Below are positions 29,190 through 38,072 of a stretch of 42,986 nucleotides of DNA, in pieces. The translations under genes and the position numbers were made by a program. The notes beneath the pieces are model-generated. The model was given only the letters and a program-made list of their open reading frames with translations, was not told where the DNA came from and ran no database searches. The stretch's first letter is position 1. Every line of letters starts with the position of its first letter. This DNA is from a virus: IMG/VR virus record IMGVR_UViG_3300032282_006988, positions 1 to 42,986 of that record. One strand, given 5' to 3'.

Positions 29190-29989
29190 TAAGTTGCACG
29201 TTCAATGGTAGATTGGGAAATCATTTATATCCAATAGCCACGGCATTATCTTTGGCAAAAAAATTGGAAGAAGGTTGTGTTTTTCCCAATGACTCATATG
29301 CAGGTCATAGGGGAAATGTGAAAGTTGATTTGAGCATGTTCAAATACAACTTTAATCGCGGCGTGGTCAACGAAAACAAGCAATATGATCATCACGTTGA
29401 TGATTATAAAGAAATACCGTTGGTCAAAAACACTACCATATCTGGATTCTATCAAGATTACAGATACTTTGATGATATTCGAGATGATTTGCTAAACAAG
29501 TATTTTGTTCCCACTGACGAAATTTCGGAGAAAATTTCCAAAATAGAAATCTCACCAAACTCGTTGGGAGTATCGGTGAGACGTGGTGACTATCTTATGC
29601 TACAACACAATCATTGTGTGTTAAGTGATATATACTATTCCGATGCCATAAATACACATTTCCAAGATGCAGATCAGTTGTTTGTGTTTTCAGATGACTT
29701 TACGTGGTGCAAACAAACATTTGGTGACAGTGCCATATATGTGAATGATAGTGTTGGTATGCAATTGTTTCTTATGACCAAAATGAAACACTTGATATTG
29801 TCCAACAGCACATTTGCTTGGTGGGGAGGATACTTGAACAACAATAATGGAAATATCGTGATGCCTGATCCTTGGTATGGTCCAAACTATGACAATAGAG
29901 GCAAAGGATTGACATATCCAAGTTGGAAACTATTAAAACACGAACGCAAAGTTTATCCTTTCCAAATGACAGCAAACATGTATAATTGA
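29186..29989 (+). CDS. Alpha-1,2-fucosyltransferase-like (GT11)
   Basis: A 267-aa enzyme of GT11 type. FNGRLGNHLYPIATALSLAK at the N terminus, VSVRRGDYLMLQH (the HxRRxDY-type motif) at about residue 130, and LSNSTFAWWGGYLN at about 208 are the three family hallmarks. GT11 enzymes transfer fucose from GDP-fucose. No GDP-fucose synthesis gene is in the window, so the donor would come from the host or elsewhere in the phage. Confidence 0.85.
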   Translation: MISCTFNGRLGNHLYPIATALSLAKKLEEGCVFPNDSYAGHRGNVKVDLSMFKYNFNRGVVNENKQYDHHVDDYKEIPLVKNTTISGFYQDYRYFDDIRDDLLNKYFVPTDEISEKISKIEISPNSLGVSVRRGDYLMLQHNHCVLSDIYYSDAINTHFQDADQLFVFSDDFTWCKQTFGDSAIYVNDSVGMQLFLMTKMKHLILSNSTFAWWGGYLNNNNGNIVMPDPWYGPNYDNRGKGLTYPSWKLLKHERKVYPFQMTANMYN

Positions 29990-29993
29990 AGAT

Positions 29994-30899
29994 ATGAAAA
30001 ATATAGTAATCAGCATGTTTGTGTTTCCGTGGGAGATTGATGGATTGGAGAGAGTACTGATTGGATTGAAAGAATCCTCATTCAACATTCATCCAGAAAT
30101 AAAGTTTCATTTGTCTATCACATTGGACACCAGCAGCAACAGAATTGATTGGGAAAAGTCTCAAATTCCTTGGTTGTTGTTTGCAGACAAACTGTCCAAC
30201 TTGAAGAAAATTTGCAATTGGTGTGAATGCGATTTTGATTATAACACAAACGGAACTATAGGAGGTTCTGCTGCCAAACGACGATCTGATGCATTAAAAT
30301 ACAAAGACAACGTTGATGCTCATGTATGGTTGGACACCGACGTTTTCTTTCCAAAGCATATATTATATGCACTGTCTACCTTTGTGTATGATATGAAGGA
30401 CCAATATTATATCATTACGCCAGAAATCATCAAATACTGGGACGATTCTTGGAACATAATCACCAACAAGAAGTATATGTCTCAGCCATACAATCACAGA
30501 GATTTCTTTGATGTATTTTCATTGGACAATGAATGTATGAACATGGATGCAACATATTTGGAACAGATCAATGGATTCAAGTTTGGTGGTGGTTGGTTTA
30601 CTTGTATTTCACGCGACCTTATGCAAAAAGCAACCGTACCTGAATTTATTGGTGAGTATGGGCCGGATGACACATGGATTACAACATTCTCTGAAGCATA
30701 CAACGCAAAATATAATAGAAAGTTGGTTCAACAACATGTTATGAGAAACATGGTAGTGACCGAAATAGGAGCAAAGTATATTGTTGAGAATCATTATAAA
30801 AAATATTTAAAGTTAAAAAACGTTGACATAGATGCTCATAAGGCTAAGATATGGCAGAGTTTCAACACCGAAATGTCAACTCATCTAAATAAAGTATGA
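29994..30899 (+). CDS. Glycosyltransferase (GT-A type)
   Basis: A 301-aa protein. MKNIVISMFVFPWEIDGLER at the N terminus and AHVWLDTDVFFPKHILYAL around residue 112 (DTD metal motif) indicate a GT-A fold. GGGWFTCISRDLM and GEYGPDDTWITTF resemble the acceptor and catalytic acidic loops. Specific family unclear. The stop overlaps the next start (ATGA). Confidence 0.72.
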   Translation: MKNIVISMFVFPWEIDGLERVLIGLKESSFNIHPEIKFHLSITLDTSSNRIDWEKSQIPWLLFADKLSNLKKICNWCECDFDYNTNGTIGGSAAKRRSDALKYKDNVDAHVWLDTDVFFPKHILYALSTFVYDMKDQYYIITPEIIKYWDDSWNIITNKKYMSQPYNHRDFFDVFSLDNECMNMDATYLEQINGFKFGGGWFTCISRDLMQKATVPEFIGEYGPDDTWITTFSEAYNAKYNRKLVQQHVMRNMVVTEIGAKYIVENHYKKYLKLKNVDIDAHKAKIWQSFNTEMSTHLNKV

Positions 30900-31681
30900 A
30901 TATAACAATCGTTGGTCATGGTCATTTGGCATATGTCACCGCAGCGTGTATGGAGCAATTTCACAAAGTGAATGTTGATGAAACCGACATTGAGAAACTA
31001 CAAGCGTCACAAATTGTTTGGATATGTTATGATACTCCCGTTGATGCGGACGGCAAACCAAGTTCTCAAGTCGTTGTTGATAGATTGAGAAACATTTTAC
31101 CAAATGCCAGTGAAGGTACAATTGTTTTGGTGTCATCTCAAATTCCAATTGGTACATGTCGAGAACTTATTTATGCATTTCCAAAATTACGAATTGCTTG
31201 TTCTCCGGAAAATCTTCGTCGCGGAAAAGCAATCAATGACTTTATGAATCCAGATCGCATCATTGTTGGGTTGGATGGAAGTGCTTTAGTTCACGCCGAA
31301 GATAGAAAGAATTTTGGACTATCGACCATAGAAGATTTGTTTGCTCCATTGAACAAACCAGTTATTTTTGTTGGGTTAGAGTCAGCAGAAATGATCAAGC
31401 ATGCAATCAATTCTTTTTTGGCTTTGAGCATTGCCTTTATCAATGAAATTTCCGAAGTGTGTGACGCAGCACGCGCAGACAAAAGTGAAGTGTCAATGGG
31501 ACTACAATCGGATAGACGCATTGGACCGTTGTCGTATCTAAAACCCGGCGGCCCATATACAAATGATACACTGGGCAGAGAAATTCACACTCTTATTGAA
31601 CTTGATAATAAGTTCAATTTGGGATTGAATCTAATTCCAGCAATCAAGAAATCCAACGATGAACATCGTAATAACTGGTAA
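30896..31681 (+). CDS. Degenerate UDP-glucose/GDP-mannose dehydrogenase-like protein
   Basis: A 261-aa protein of the nucleotide-sugar 6-dehydrogenase fold: NAD-domain start MNITIVGHGHLAYVTAACME, CSPENLRRGKAINDFMNPDR, and SAEMIKHAINSFLALSIAFI. Normal members have over 400 residues. Here the NAD domain is shortened by about 50 residues, the C-terminal UDP domain is missing, and at the catalytic Cys position (usual GGxCFPKD) the sequence reads PYTNDTLGREI with no Cys (about residue 225). Oxidation by the usual mechanism is therefore unlikely; a binding or altered role is possible. Confidence 0.72.
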   Translation: MNITIVGHGHLAYVTAACMEQFHKVNVDETDIEKLQASQIVWICYDTPVDADGKPSSQVVVDRLRNILPNASEGTIVLVSSQIPIGTCRELIYAFPKLRIACSPENLRRGKAINDFMNPDRIIVGLDGSALVHAEDRKNFGLSTIEDLFAPLNKPVIFVGLESAEMIKHAINSFLALSIAFINEISEVCDAARADKSEVSMGLQSDRRIGPLSYLKPGGPYTNDTLGREIHTLIELDNKFNLGLNLIPAIKKSNDEHRNNW

Positions 31682-32402
31682 TAGTGCGGGTATTGGCAAG
31701 ATGCTGACCGACAGATTTGTTGATAAAGGACATGTTGTGTATGGACTATCTCGTTCTTCAGAGTATAAATGTGATATAACCAACTATGAACAAGTAGAAG
31801 ATTGGTCCAGATACTTTCTTGATGCTGATATAAACATAGATGCCCTGATAACATGTGCTGGAACACAAGGTGAAATTGGAAAAATAGCAAAGACCGATGC
31901 CGCTGCTTGGACAGAAACCATATCAGTCAATCTTAATGGAACATACAATGCAATTCGCGCGATTTATCCCATCATGGACAAAGCCCGGCGAGCAAAGATT
32001 GTATGTTTGGCTGGAGGAGGTTCGGCAAATGGTAGAGCATATTTCTCTGCTTATGCAGCAGCAAAGACTGGGGTGGTTCGTTTGGTTGAAAGCATGGCAT
32101 TGGAAGAACATAATTTGGACATAAATGCGGTGGCACCCGGCGCAATCAAAACAAACATCATTGATGGTCCACTCAAGGCGGGTCCAAGTGTGATTGGAGA
32201 TGAAGAATACAACAAAGCACTGAAGCAGTCCACACAAGGAGACGATCCAGAACATATGCTGAATTTGATTGAATGGTTGTTGTCTGAAAAGAGTGATGGA
32301 ATATCTGGTAGATTTATCAGTGCTTTGTGGGATAATTGGGAAGATTTTGACAAAGAAACTTTGCCAGTCGAAAAATATAAGCTGCGAAGAAACTTGGTAT
32401 GA
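31659..32402 (+). CDS. Short-chain dehydrogenase/reductase
   Basis: A 247-aa SDR. NAD(P) motif ITGNSAGIGKML (residues 5-16), ALITCAGTQGE (about 65), and the Ser-Tyr-Lys set in GGGSANGRAYFSAYAAAKTG (about 117-136), then AVAPGAIKTNI. It probably reduces or oxidises a sugar nucleotide or other building block. Overlaps the preceding gene by 23 bp and the next by ATGA, so translation is tightly linked. Confidence 0.82.
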   Translation: MNIVITGNSAGIGKMLTDRFVDKGHVVYGLSRSSEYKCDITNYEQVEDWSRYFLDADINIDALITCAGTQGEIGKIAKTDAAAWTETISVNLNGTYNAIRAIYPIMDKARRAKIVCLAGGGSANGRAYFSAYAAAKTGVVRLVESMALEEHNLDINAVAPGAIKTNIIDGPLKAGPSVIGDEEYNKALKQSTQGDDPEHMLNLIEWLLSEKSDGISGRFISALWDNWEDFDKETLPVEKYKLRRNLV

Positions 32403-33346
32403 AGATTGGGATACATGTAAATCAATTAGACCATAGAGGTTGTGGGACCGTGCCATATGACTATTCTTTGGCTTTGCGAGATGTTCTTGGTCACGAACCA
32501 TTTATTGTAAGTTCCAAAAACAAATCCACACATCCAATGGACAAGTTTGGTGAATTTGGTTGTTTTTTGTATGAAGAAACATCCGAAATTCCATACATCA
32601 TAGACAAAGAAAAGATAGATTTGTTTTATATGATAAAATATGGCACAGACGACAAGCTGACGCCAACAAACTGTAAAACTGGTATTCATTGTGTGTTTCA
32701 GATGCATGAACCACACGGAGATGTGTATGCTGGTGTGAGTGAATGGTTATCAAAACATTTCAAGAAAGAACTGTGGGTTCCTCATATCATAAATTTGCCA
32801 AAAACAAATGAAACTCTGCATGATGATTTAGGTGTACCTAAAAATGCGTTTGTGATCGGAAGATTGGGTGGCTATGAACAATTTGATGTGCCAGATGCTC
32901 AAGCAGCTGTGGTTGAAGCATTGAACAAGCGGTCGGATTTGTGGGCTATATTCTTGAATACAAAGCCGTTTACAGATCATCCTCGCACCAAGTTCATACC
33001 ATTTCAACCAGAATTGTTATACAAAAGTAAGTTTATCAACACCTGTGATGCTATGATACATGGTAGAAGTGATGGAGAAACCTTTGGCTTGGCAGTTGCA
33101 GAGTTTTCATCATACAATAAGCCTGTGTTCACTTATGACGCACCATATTCGTGGTATATGCGAGCACACATTGATATGCTTGGAGACAAAGCTTTGACAT
33201 ATAAAAATAAAGAAGAACTGCTTTCGTATTTATTACAAATTGACAAAGAGTATGTGAAGGATATAGAATGGGACTGTTATTCAATCAAATTCTCACCGCA
33301 GAATGTTATAAACAAATTCGATGCAGTGTATATAAAATCCAAATAA
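32399..33346 (+). CDS. Glycosyltransferase (GT4-like, GT-B)
   Basis: A 315-aa protein. KIGIHVNQLDHRGCGTVPYD begins the acceptor domain; FVIGRLGGYEQFDVPD opens the C-terminal domain; MIHGRSDGETFGLAVAEFSS (about residue 220) is the GT4 donor loop with two Glu residues. Short for GT4, but both domains are recognisable. Confidence 0.77.
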   Translation: MKIGIHVNQLDHRGCGTVPYDYSLALRDVLGHEPFIVSSKNKSTHPMDKFGEFGCFLYEETSEIPYIIDKEKIDLFYMIKYGTDDKLTPTNCKTGIHCVFQMHEPHGDVYAGVSEWLSKHFKKELWVPHIINLPKTNETLHDDLGVPKNAFVIGRLGGYEQFDVPDAQAAVVEALNKRSDLWAIFLNTKPFTDHPRTKFIPFQPELLYKSKFINTCDAMIHGRSDGETFGLAVAEFSSYNKPVFTYDAPYSWYMRAHIDMLGDKALTYKNKEELLSYLLQIDKEYVKDIEWDCYSIKFSPQNVINKFDAVYIKSK

Positions 33347-33355
33347 CAACACAAT

Positions 33356-33605
33356 ATGCCAACTATAGCAGATACAACACACGGAAAATTCATGGTATTG
33401 CCCAACGACGCTCTTGGACAAGCACTGATTGAAAAACACGATTTTGAGCCTCATTTCTACAACACAATAAAAAACATAATCAAGACCGGCGACATCCGTG
33501 CGACATCCGTGCGACATTATTGATGGAAAAGCCATATCTGTAAAATTTGATAGAACAGATTGGCAGAAAGACATCAACTACGGTACATATCAGGTTCATC
33601 AATAA
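33356..33605 (+). pseudogene. Internally deleted FkbM-type methyltransferase
   Basis: The frame from ATG 33356 (MPTIADTTHGKFMVLPNDAL) is the N-terminal segment of phage FkbM methyltransferases and stops at 33523 after 55 codons. A second frame from 33513 encodes IDGKAISVKFDRTDWQKDIN and GTYQVHQ, the typical C terminus. The roughly 150-200-residue SAM-binding core is gone. The join lies on an 11-bp tandem repeat. No active enzyme can result. Confidence 0.65.
33491..33517 (+). repeat. 11-bp tandem repeat (2.5 copies)
   Basis: GACATCCGTGC occurs at 33491-33501 and 33502-33512, followed by GACAT. It sits exactly at the deletion join of the FkbM remnant, and the unit length (11) is not a multiple of three. 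It fits slippage or micro-homology end joining. Confidence 0.85.
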
Positions 33606-33606
33606 T

Positions 33607-34191
33607 ATGAAAAAAATTACACTATCTACAAATACATTAAATTCTATAGACACCCGCACGCCACAATTGTTGTCAATGATTCCGTCTTGGTATAACGACT
33701 ATTATCACTTGGAGGCTGGAAAAGAACATTATAGGCTGTTGATGTATTTGGCGTCGATATACAATTATGAAATTATAGCAGATGTGGGAACAAACATGGG
33801 AGCATCTGCATTGGCTCTTGGTACCAATCCTACCAATCTTGTATATAGTATTGATATAATCAATTGTAAACCGGGTGTTCCGACCTTCCCGAACTGCGAA
33901 TTTGCGATTGGTAATGTTATATATGACAGCAATATCATGGATAAGTTGCTACAGGCAAAGTTCATAATGTTGGATATTGATCATGAATATCATAATGAAA
34001 TTCAAATCTATAAAAAACTGATAGAAAATGGATGGAAGGGACTACTATGCTGCGATGACATTCATTTGAACGACCCAATGAAGAGATTTTGGAGCGAAGT
34101 TTCGCACACAAAGATCGATATAACCAAATATGGGCATGGTTCTGGAACTGGCTTGATAATCATGGACGATACCGAAATTGAGATGCTATGA
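33607..34191 (+). CDS. Class I SAM-dependent methyltransferase-like protein
   Basis: A 194-aa protein from ATG 33607 (MKKITLSTNTLNSIDTRTPQ; the longer reading from 33547 overlaps the FkbM remnant). IADVGTNMGASALALGTNPT (motif I, about residue 58), VYSIDIINC and FIMLDIDHEYHNEIQIYKKL with LLCCDDIHL resemble CmcI/Methyltransf_24-type enzymes. Coupled to the next GT2 gene (ATGA). Confidence 0.72.
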   Translation: MKKITLSTNTLNSIDTRTPQLLSMIPSWYNDYYHLEAGKEHYRLLMYLASIYNYEIIADVGTNMGASALALGTNPTNLVYSIDIINCKPGVPTFPNCEFAIGNVIYDSNIMDKLLQAKFIMLDIDHEYHNEIQIYKKLIENGWKGLLCCDDIHLNDPMKRFWSEVSHTKIDITKYGHGSGTGLIIMDDTEIEML

Positions 34192-34964
34192 AAAAAATTA
34201 CAACGATCATAAACTATTGTACGAACGACTATATCTTTCTAAAGTCTTGCATTGACAATGTTCGATCATTTTCACACGAAATCATCATACCATACTGCGA
34301 TCATTTTCATGATGGTACCGAAGAAAACAAATCACTACAAGAAAAGTCTGTGTTAGAAAACGCAGGTGTTCAGTTCGTAGAGTTTGCTTATGACAATACC
34401 AAGTCTTCAAGATGGCACTGCAACATTTCTCGCAAGATTGGAATAGAATTGGCACGCGCAGATACAGAGTATTTTCTGTTTCTGGACACAGATGAAATCG
34501 TTGAATCAAATAAGTTTATTGCATGGGTGAACGAAGAAGAAAAAGCGGGTATATTGGACAGTTATAAAATTGCTCATTACTGGTATTTTAGAGACTTTAA
34601 ATTTCGTAGCAAAACATGGGAAGATAACACCGTGTTTGTAAAGAAAGGACCAATCACAGAAAACGATGATTTCATTTTCCATGAAGAAGAACGCAAAGGA
34701 ATGTTTTGGTTTGTTCCACACAATTGTCGCAGAGCAATGACAACATACAATGGTAGTCCATTTGTGCATCATTATTCATGGGTGCGGTCAAAGGAAGCAA
34801 TGTTGAAAAAGGTCAGCTGTTGGAGTCACAACAAAGATCAAGATTGGGTTTCGTTGGTTCATAAAGAGTTTGAGTTGCCATTTCGTGGAAAAGATGTAAT
34901 ATTTCGCGACCGAGAATATGACATCGTTGAGCCATATGTAAATTTGCCATTGGAAAATAATTAA
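34188..34964 (+). CDS. Glycosyltransferase family 2
   Basis: A 258-aa protein. ITTIINYCTNDYIFLKSCID at the N terminus and YFLFLDTDEIVESNKFIAWV around residue 102 (DTD). HHYSWVRSKEAMLKKVSCWS near the C terminus is common in phage GT2 enzymes. Donor and acceptor unknown. Confidence 0.78.
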   Translation: MKKITTIINYCTNDYIFLKSCIDNVRSFSHEIIIPYCDHFHDGTEENKSLQEKSVLENAGVQFVEFAYDNTKSSRWHCNISRKIGIELARADTEYFLFLDTDEIVESNKFIAWVNEEEKAGILDSYKIAHYWYFRDFKFRSKTWEDNTVFVKKGPITENDDFIFHEEERKGMFWFVPHNCRRAMTTYNGSPFVHHYSWVRSKEAMLKKVSCWSHNKDQDWVSLVHKEFELPFRGKDVIFRDREYDIVEPYVNLPLENN

Positions 34965-34968
34965 TTAT

Positions 34969-35598
34969 ATGGAAAAAATTTATATATCATTGGGTGCTGA
35001 TTGTGGTTCTGCCGGTGTTTTTAGAGCATCTGGTAAAAAGACATTTTCATTTCCATTTGACTGGGTGGTGTCTTTTCATTCCATGCACAAAGTATTTCAA
35101 AATGAGTTTCGTGGATTGTTGGAAGACAGAGTGATGAACACAGAACTGCAAGGCAATGCCAATGAATTCAACGTGGATTACAACATTCGGTTTTTTCATC
35201 GCGAGTTGATCAAGGACTATGACAATACGCTAAAAAGACGATTGGATCGTTTGATTAAGTTGTTGAATTCAACCGACAAAGAACTGATTTTCCTAAGAAG
35301 ATCTCACGATCAGAAACACCACAATGAAATCAAATATTGCGGGTTGTCTGCTCCTGACGAAATTGATGATGTTCAAGATATGAAAATGTTGAGAGACATT
35401 CTATTGGAGAAATATCCCAATCTAAAGTTCAAGATACATCTGTTTCTACAATGCCCTCTTTGCAATAAAGATCAACAAAACTTTGAAGACAAGTATTTGA
35501 GCATCGTCAAAACAACACACATGGACACTCCCGGCGATTTTACAAAGAGCAGAGACTTGTGCGAAAATGAATTTTTGGAGTTGGCAAAGACATTATAA
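34969..35598 (+). CDS. DUF1796-like papain-fold protein
   Basis: A 209-aa protein. YISLGADCGSAGVFRASGKK followed by FSFPFDWVVSFHSMHKVFQN matches the N-terminal pattern of DUF1796 proteins (S-L-G-x-x-C, then P-F-D-W), often found in capsule and glycan clusters and predicted to have a papain-like fold. The Cys at about residue 11 would be the candidate nucleophile. Function unproven. Confidence 0.7.
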   Translation: MEKIYISLGADCGSAGVFRASGKKTFSFPFDWVVSFHSMHKVFQNEFRGLLEDRVMNTELQGNANEFNVDYNIRFFHRELIKDYDNTLKRRLDRLIKLLNSTDKELIFLRRSHDQKHHNEIKYCGLSAPDEIDDVQDMKMLRDILLEKYPNLKFKIHLFLQCPLCNKDQQNFEDKYLSIVKTTHMDTPGDFTKSRDLCENEFLELAKTL

Positions 35599-35601
35599 AC
35601 A

Positions 35602-36612
35602 ATGATATATACCAATTCACATGTTCATTCTCCATACTCGTTCAGTGCGTTCAAGTCAATGGACGAAATGTTTGAACTTGCCAAGAAAGATGCTGTAAAG
35701 GTGTTGGGTATCAATGATTTTTATTCGGTTGGTGGCTATGGTGAATTTCGCAACCTTGCACACGAAAATAAAATATATCCGATGTATAACGCAGAATTTC
35801 TTGCGTTGGAACCAGAGTTTCAACATTCAAAAATAAGAATAAATGATCCATCAAATTATGGTAGAATGTATATTGTTGGAAAGGGATTCCATCCGATTGG
35901 GTTTGGAATGATGGACCACAAACATAGAACTTTGTTAAAATCGGCAAAAGATTATCAAGTTGTTCATGCAAAAAAGATTATAGAAAGAGTGAATGAATTC
36001 TATAATTCAAATCTTATATCTTATGACAGCATACTACAAAATGGTGCAAAAGATTTTGTGGGAGAAAGACATATTGCAAGAGAAATCAAACGTGTTTATG
36101 CAACGGGTGATATGTCAGAAGCAGACATACGAACCAAGATGTTAAAGGTGGGAGGACCGGCATATGTCAAAGAATCCGAGGAAAATTTCCTAACAGTAAC
36201 AGAGTGCATTGAACTCATAAGATCAGCCAAAGGAATACCATGCTATCCGGTTTTGTTTGACCATGGATCAAACCAATTCACAGAGTTTGAGCATGATCTT
36301 GAAAGCATGTATGAATTTCTTGTGAAACTGGGTATTAGACATCTGGATGTTATACCGGACAGAAACAGTATTGAGAATTTGAACAGACTGGTTGAATTCT
36401 TTGATAAAAGAGGATTTTATATCATGTTTGGAACAGAACACAACACACACGAAATGAAACGAGTGCGTGTGACACACAAAGATAAAACTGAACTTGACCC
36501 GAAGTTGGTTGATATTGTTTATAAAGGATGTTGTTCAATCTCAGCGTGGCAGGCTGGGCGGTCTGAAGACGACATAGAATATGGCGACTCTATAATAAAA
36601 AGTTATTTATGA
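35602..36612 (+). CDS. PHP-domain metallohydrolase
   Basis: A 336-aa protein. NSHVHSPYSFSAFKSMDEMF (HxH motif, about residue 7), LGINDFYSVGGYGEF (about 37) and MFGTEHNTHEMKR (about 275) are the metal-ligand motifs of PHP phosphoesterases. Within a glycan region it could dephosphorylate a sugar phosphate. The long middle helical part is not recognised. Coupled to the next gene by ATGA. Confidence 0.78.
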   Translation: MIYTNSHVHSPYSFSAFKSMDEMFELAKKDAVKVLGINDFYSVGGYGEFRNLAHENKIYPMYNAEFLALEPEFQHSKIRINDPSNYGRMYIVGKGFHPIGFGMMDHKHRTLLKSAKDYQVVHAKKIIERVNEFYNSNLISYDSILQNGAKDFVGERHIAREIKRVYATGDMSEADIRTKMLKVGGPAYVKESEENFLTVTECIELIRSAKGIPCYPVLFDHGSNQFTEFEHDLESMYEFLVKLGIRHLDVIPDRNSIENLNRLVEFFDKRGFYIMFGTEHNTHEMKRVRVTHKDKTELDPKLVDIVYKGCCSISAWQAGRSEDDIEYGDSIIKSYL

Positions 36613-37331
36613 AAATTATTGTACCAATGGCAGGAAGAGGACAGCGTTTTGCAAAACTTGGATATGAAAAGCCAAAACCGCTCATACCTGTTTCAATTTT
36701 TGGCAACATTCCGATGATAGAAGCCGTAGTTAATAATATACGATTTGATGCCGAGTATATATTCATCGTTCAATCTGAACATTGTCAGAAATATAATCTT
36801 AATGTTTTGCTAGAATCAATTTGTCCGAAATGTAAAATTGTATTGACGGATGGAGTGACGGAAGGAGCCGCATGCACAGTATTGTTGACAAAGGACTATA
36901 TAGATTGCGATGAACCAATATTGATTGTGAATAGTGACCAGCATGTGCAATGGAACAAGCAGGAGTTTATTGAAAATATATCACGCGGATATGATGGGTG
37001 TATCTTCACATTCAAGACAAACAATCCCAATTGTTCTTATGTAAAACTTGACCACAACGGATTTGTAACCGAAGCGGTAGAAAAGAAAGCAATCAGTGAC
37101 ACTGGCACAGTTGGTATCTATTACTGGAACAAAGGATCGGATTTTGTCAAATATGCCAATCAGATGATACAAAAAAATATTCGCACAAACAATGAGTTTT
37201 ATATCTGTCCAGTTTATCAAGAGGCTGTGAACGATGGGAAGAAAGTCACTGCGTTCGATGTGATAAAATACTGGTCATTGGGAACGCCCGAAGACTTGAC
37301 AAACTTTTTAGATAATTATACTAAATCGTGA
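36609..37331 (+). CDS. Sugar-phosphate nucleotidylyltransferase
   Basis: A 240-aa enzyme. MKIIVPMAGRGQRFAKLGYE and KPKPLIPV give the NTP-binding G-x-G-x-R-F and Lys-Pro-Lys signature; PILIVNSDQHVQW (about residue 100) holds the metal Asp; GTVGIYYWNKGSDF follows. It would activate a sugar-1-phosphate for the nearby glycosyltransferases. Overlaps the cupin gene (GTGA at 37328). Confidence 0.83.
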   Translation: MKIIVPMAGRGQRFAKLGYEKPKPLIPVSIFGNIPMIEAVVNNIRFDAEYIFIVQSEHCQKYNLNVLLESICPKCKIVLTDGVTEGAACTVLLTKDYIDCDEPILIVNSDQHVQWNKQEFIENISRGYDGCIFTFKTNNPNCSYVKLDHNGFVTEAVEKKAISDTGTVGIYYWNKGSDFVKYANQMIQKNIRTNNEFYICPVYQEAVNDGKKVTAFDVIKYWSLGTPEDLTNFLDNYTKS

Positions 37332-37657
37332 AGAAATTTAGATTGGAAAATTTCGTTGGAGGCTGGTTTGTTGGAGATTTTGAACCAACAATCATTCAAA
37401 CACAAAACGCGGAAGTGAGTATAAAGCACTATAAAGCGGGATTCACAGAAGCACCGCATATTCATAAGATTGCAGAAGAAGTCACTGTGTTGATCAGTGG
37501 ACAGGCAAATATAGACGGAGTGGTTTATGGATCGGGTGATATATTGTTGATTGAAAAGAATGAAGCAATAAACTTTGTAGCATTAACGGACATGATTACT
37601 TGTGTAGTGAAAGTTCCGTCGGTAAAAGGAGATAAATATGTTGTTGATAAGTCATAG
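37328..37657 (+). CDS. Cupin-domain protein
   Basis: A 109-aa single-domain cupin with a GTG start overlapping the previous stop. APHIHKIAEEVTVLISGQAN carries the HxH...E cupin-1 motif, and YGSGDILLIEKNEAINFVAL the second strand pair (without a clear His). Likely a sugar-nucleotide isomerase-like or sensor protein in the same pathway. Confidence 0.72.
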   Translation: MKKFRLENFVGGWFVGDFEPTIIQTQNAEVSIKHYKAGFTEAPHIHKIAEEVTVLISGQANIDGVVYGSGDILLIEKNEAINFVALTDMITCVVKVPSVKGDKYVVDKS

Positions 37658-38072
37658 AGGAAACATCAACGGTTCCAATACAAACACGGAAAATAGTATT
37701 CCACAAATTGCAATAGCAATGCGACACGGGTTTGACGTGGAAGTTGATGTTAGACTGTTGGGAGATGGCTGGTATCTTGGACATGATTATGCTCAGTATA
37801 AAATAGACCAATCATTTTTACAAGAACATGCCGAAAAATTGTGGTGTCATGCCAAAAACGTGGCAGCACTTGAAAAAATGCTGGAACTCAAGTTGAATTG
37901 TTTTTGGCATGAAGACGATCAGTATACACTAACTTCAAGAGGAATAGTTTGGGCATATCCAAATTATTATTGCAAAGGTGCTGTACTGGTGATGCCAGAT
38001 AAAGAATTTCTTGACAATTTAAAAGAATCTATTTATGGTATTTGTATAGACAATCCGCAAAACTATTTATGA
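37638..38072 (+). CDS. Short glycerophosphodiester-phosphodiesterase-like protein
   Basis: A 144-aa protein. LLISHRGNINGSNTNTENSI followed by AMRHGFDVEVDVRLLGDGWY and LGHD match the GDPD catalytic start (HRG, ENS, ExD, H). The usual family is about 230-250 residues, so the later barrel strands are shortened; phage and capsule-cluster versions of this length are known to me. Overlaps both neighbours. Confidence 0.68.
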   Translation: MLLISHRGNINGSNTNTENSIPQIAIAMRHGFDVEVDVRLLGDGWYLGHDYAQYKIDQSFLQEHAEKLWCHAKNVAALEKMLELKLNCFWHEDDQYTLTSRGIVWAYPNYYCKGAVLVMPDKEFLDNLKESIYGICIDNPQNYL

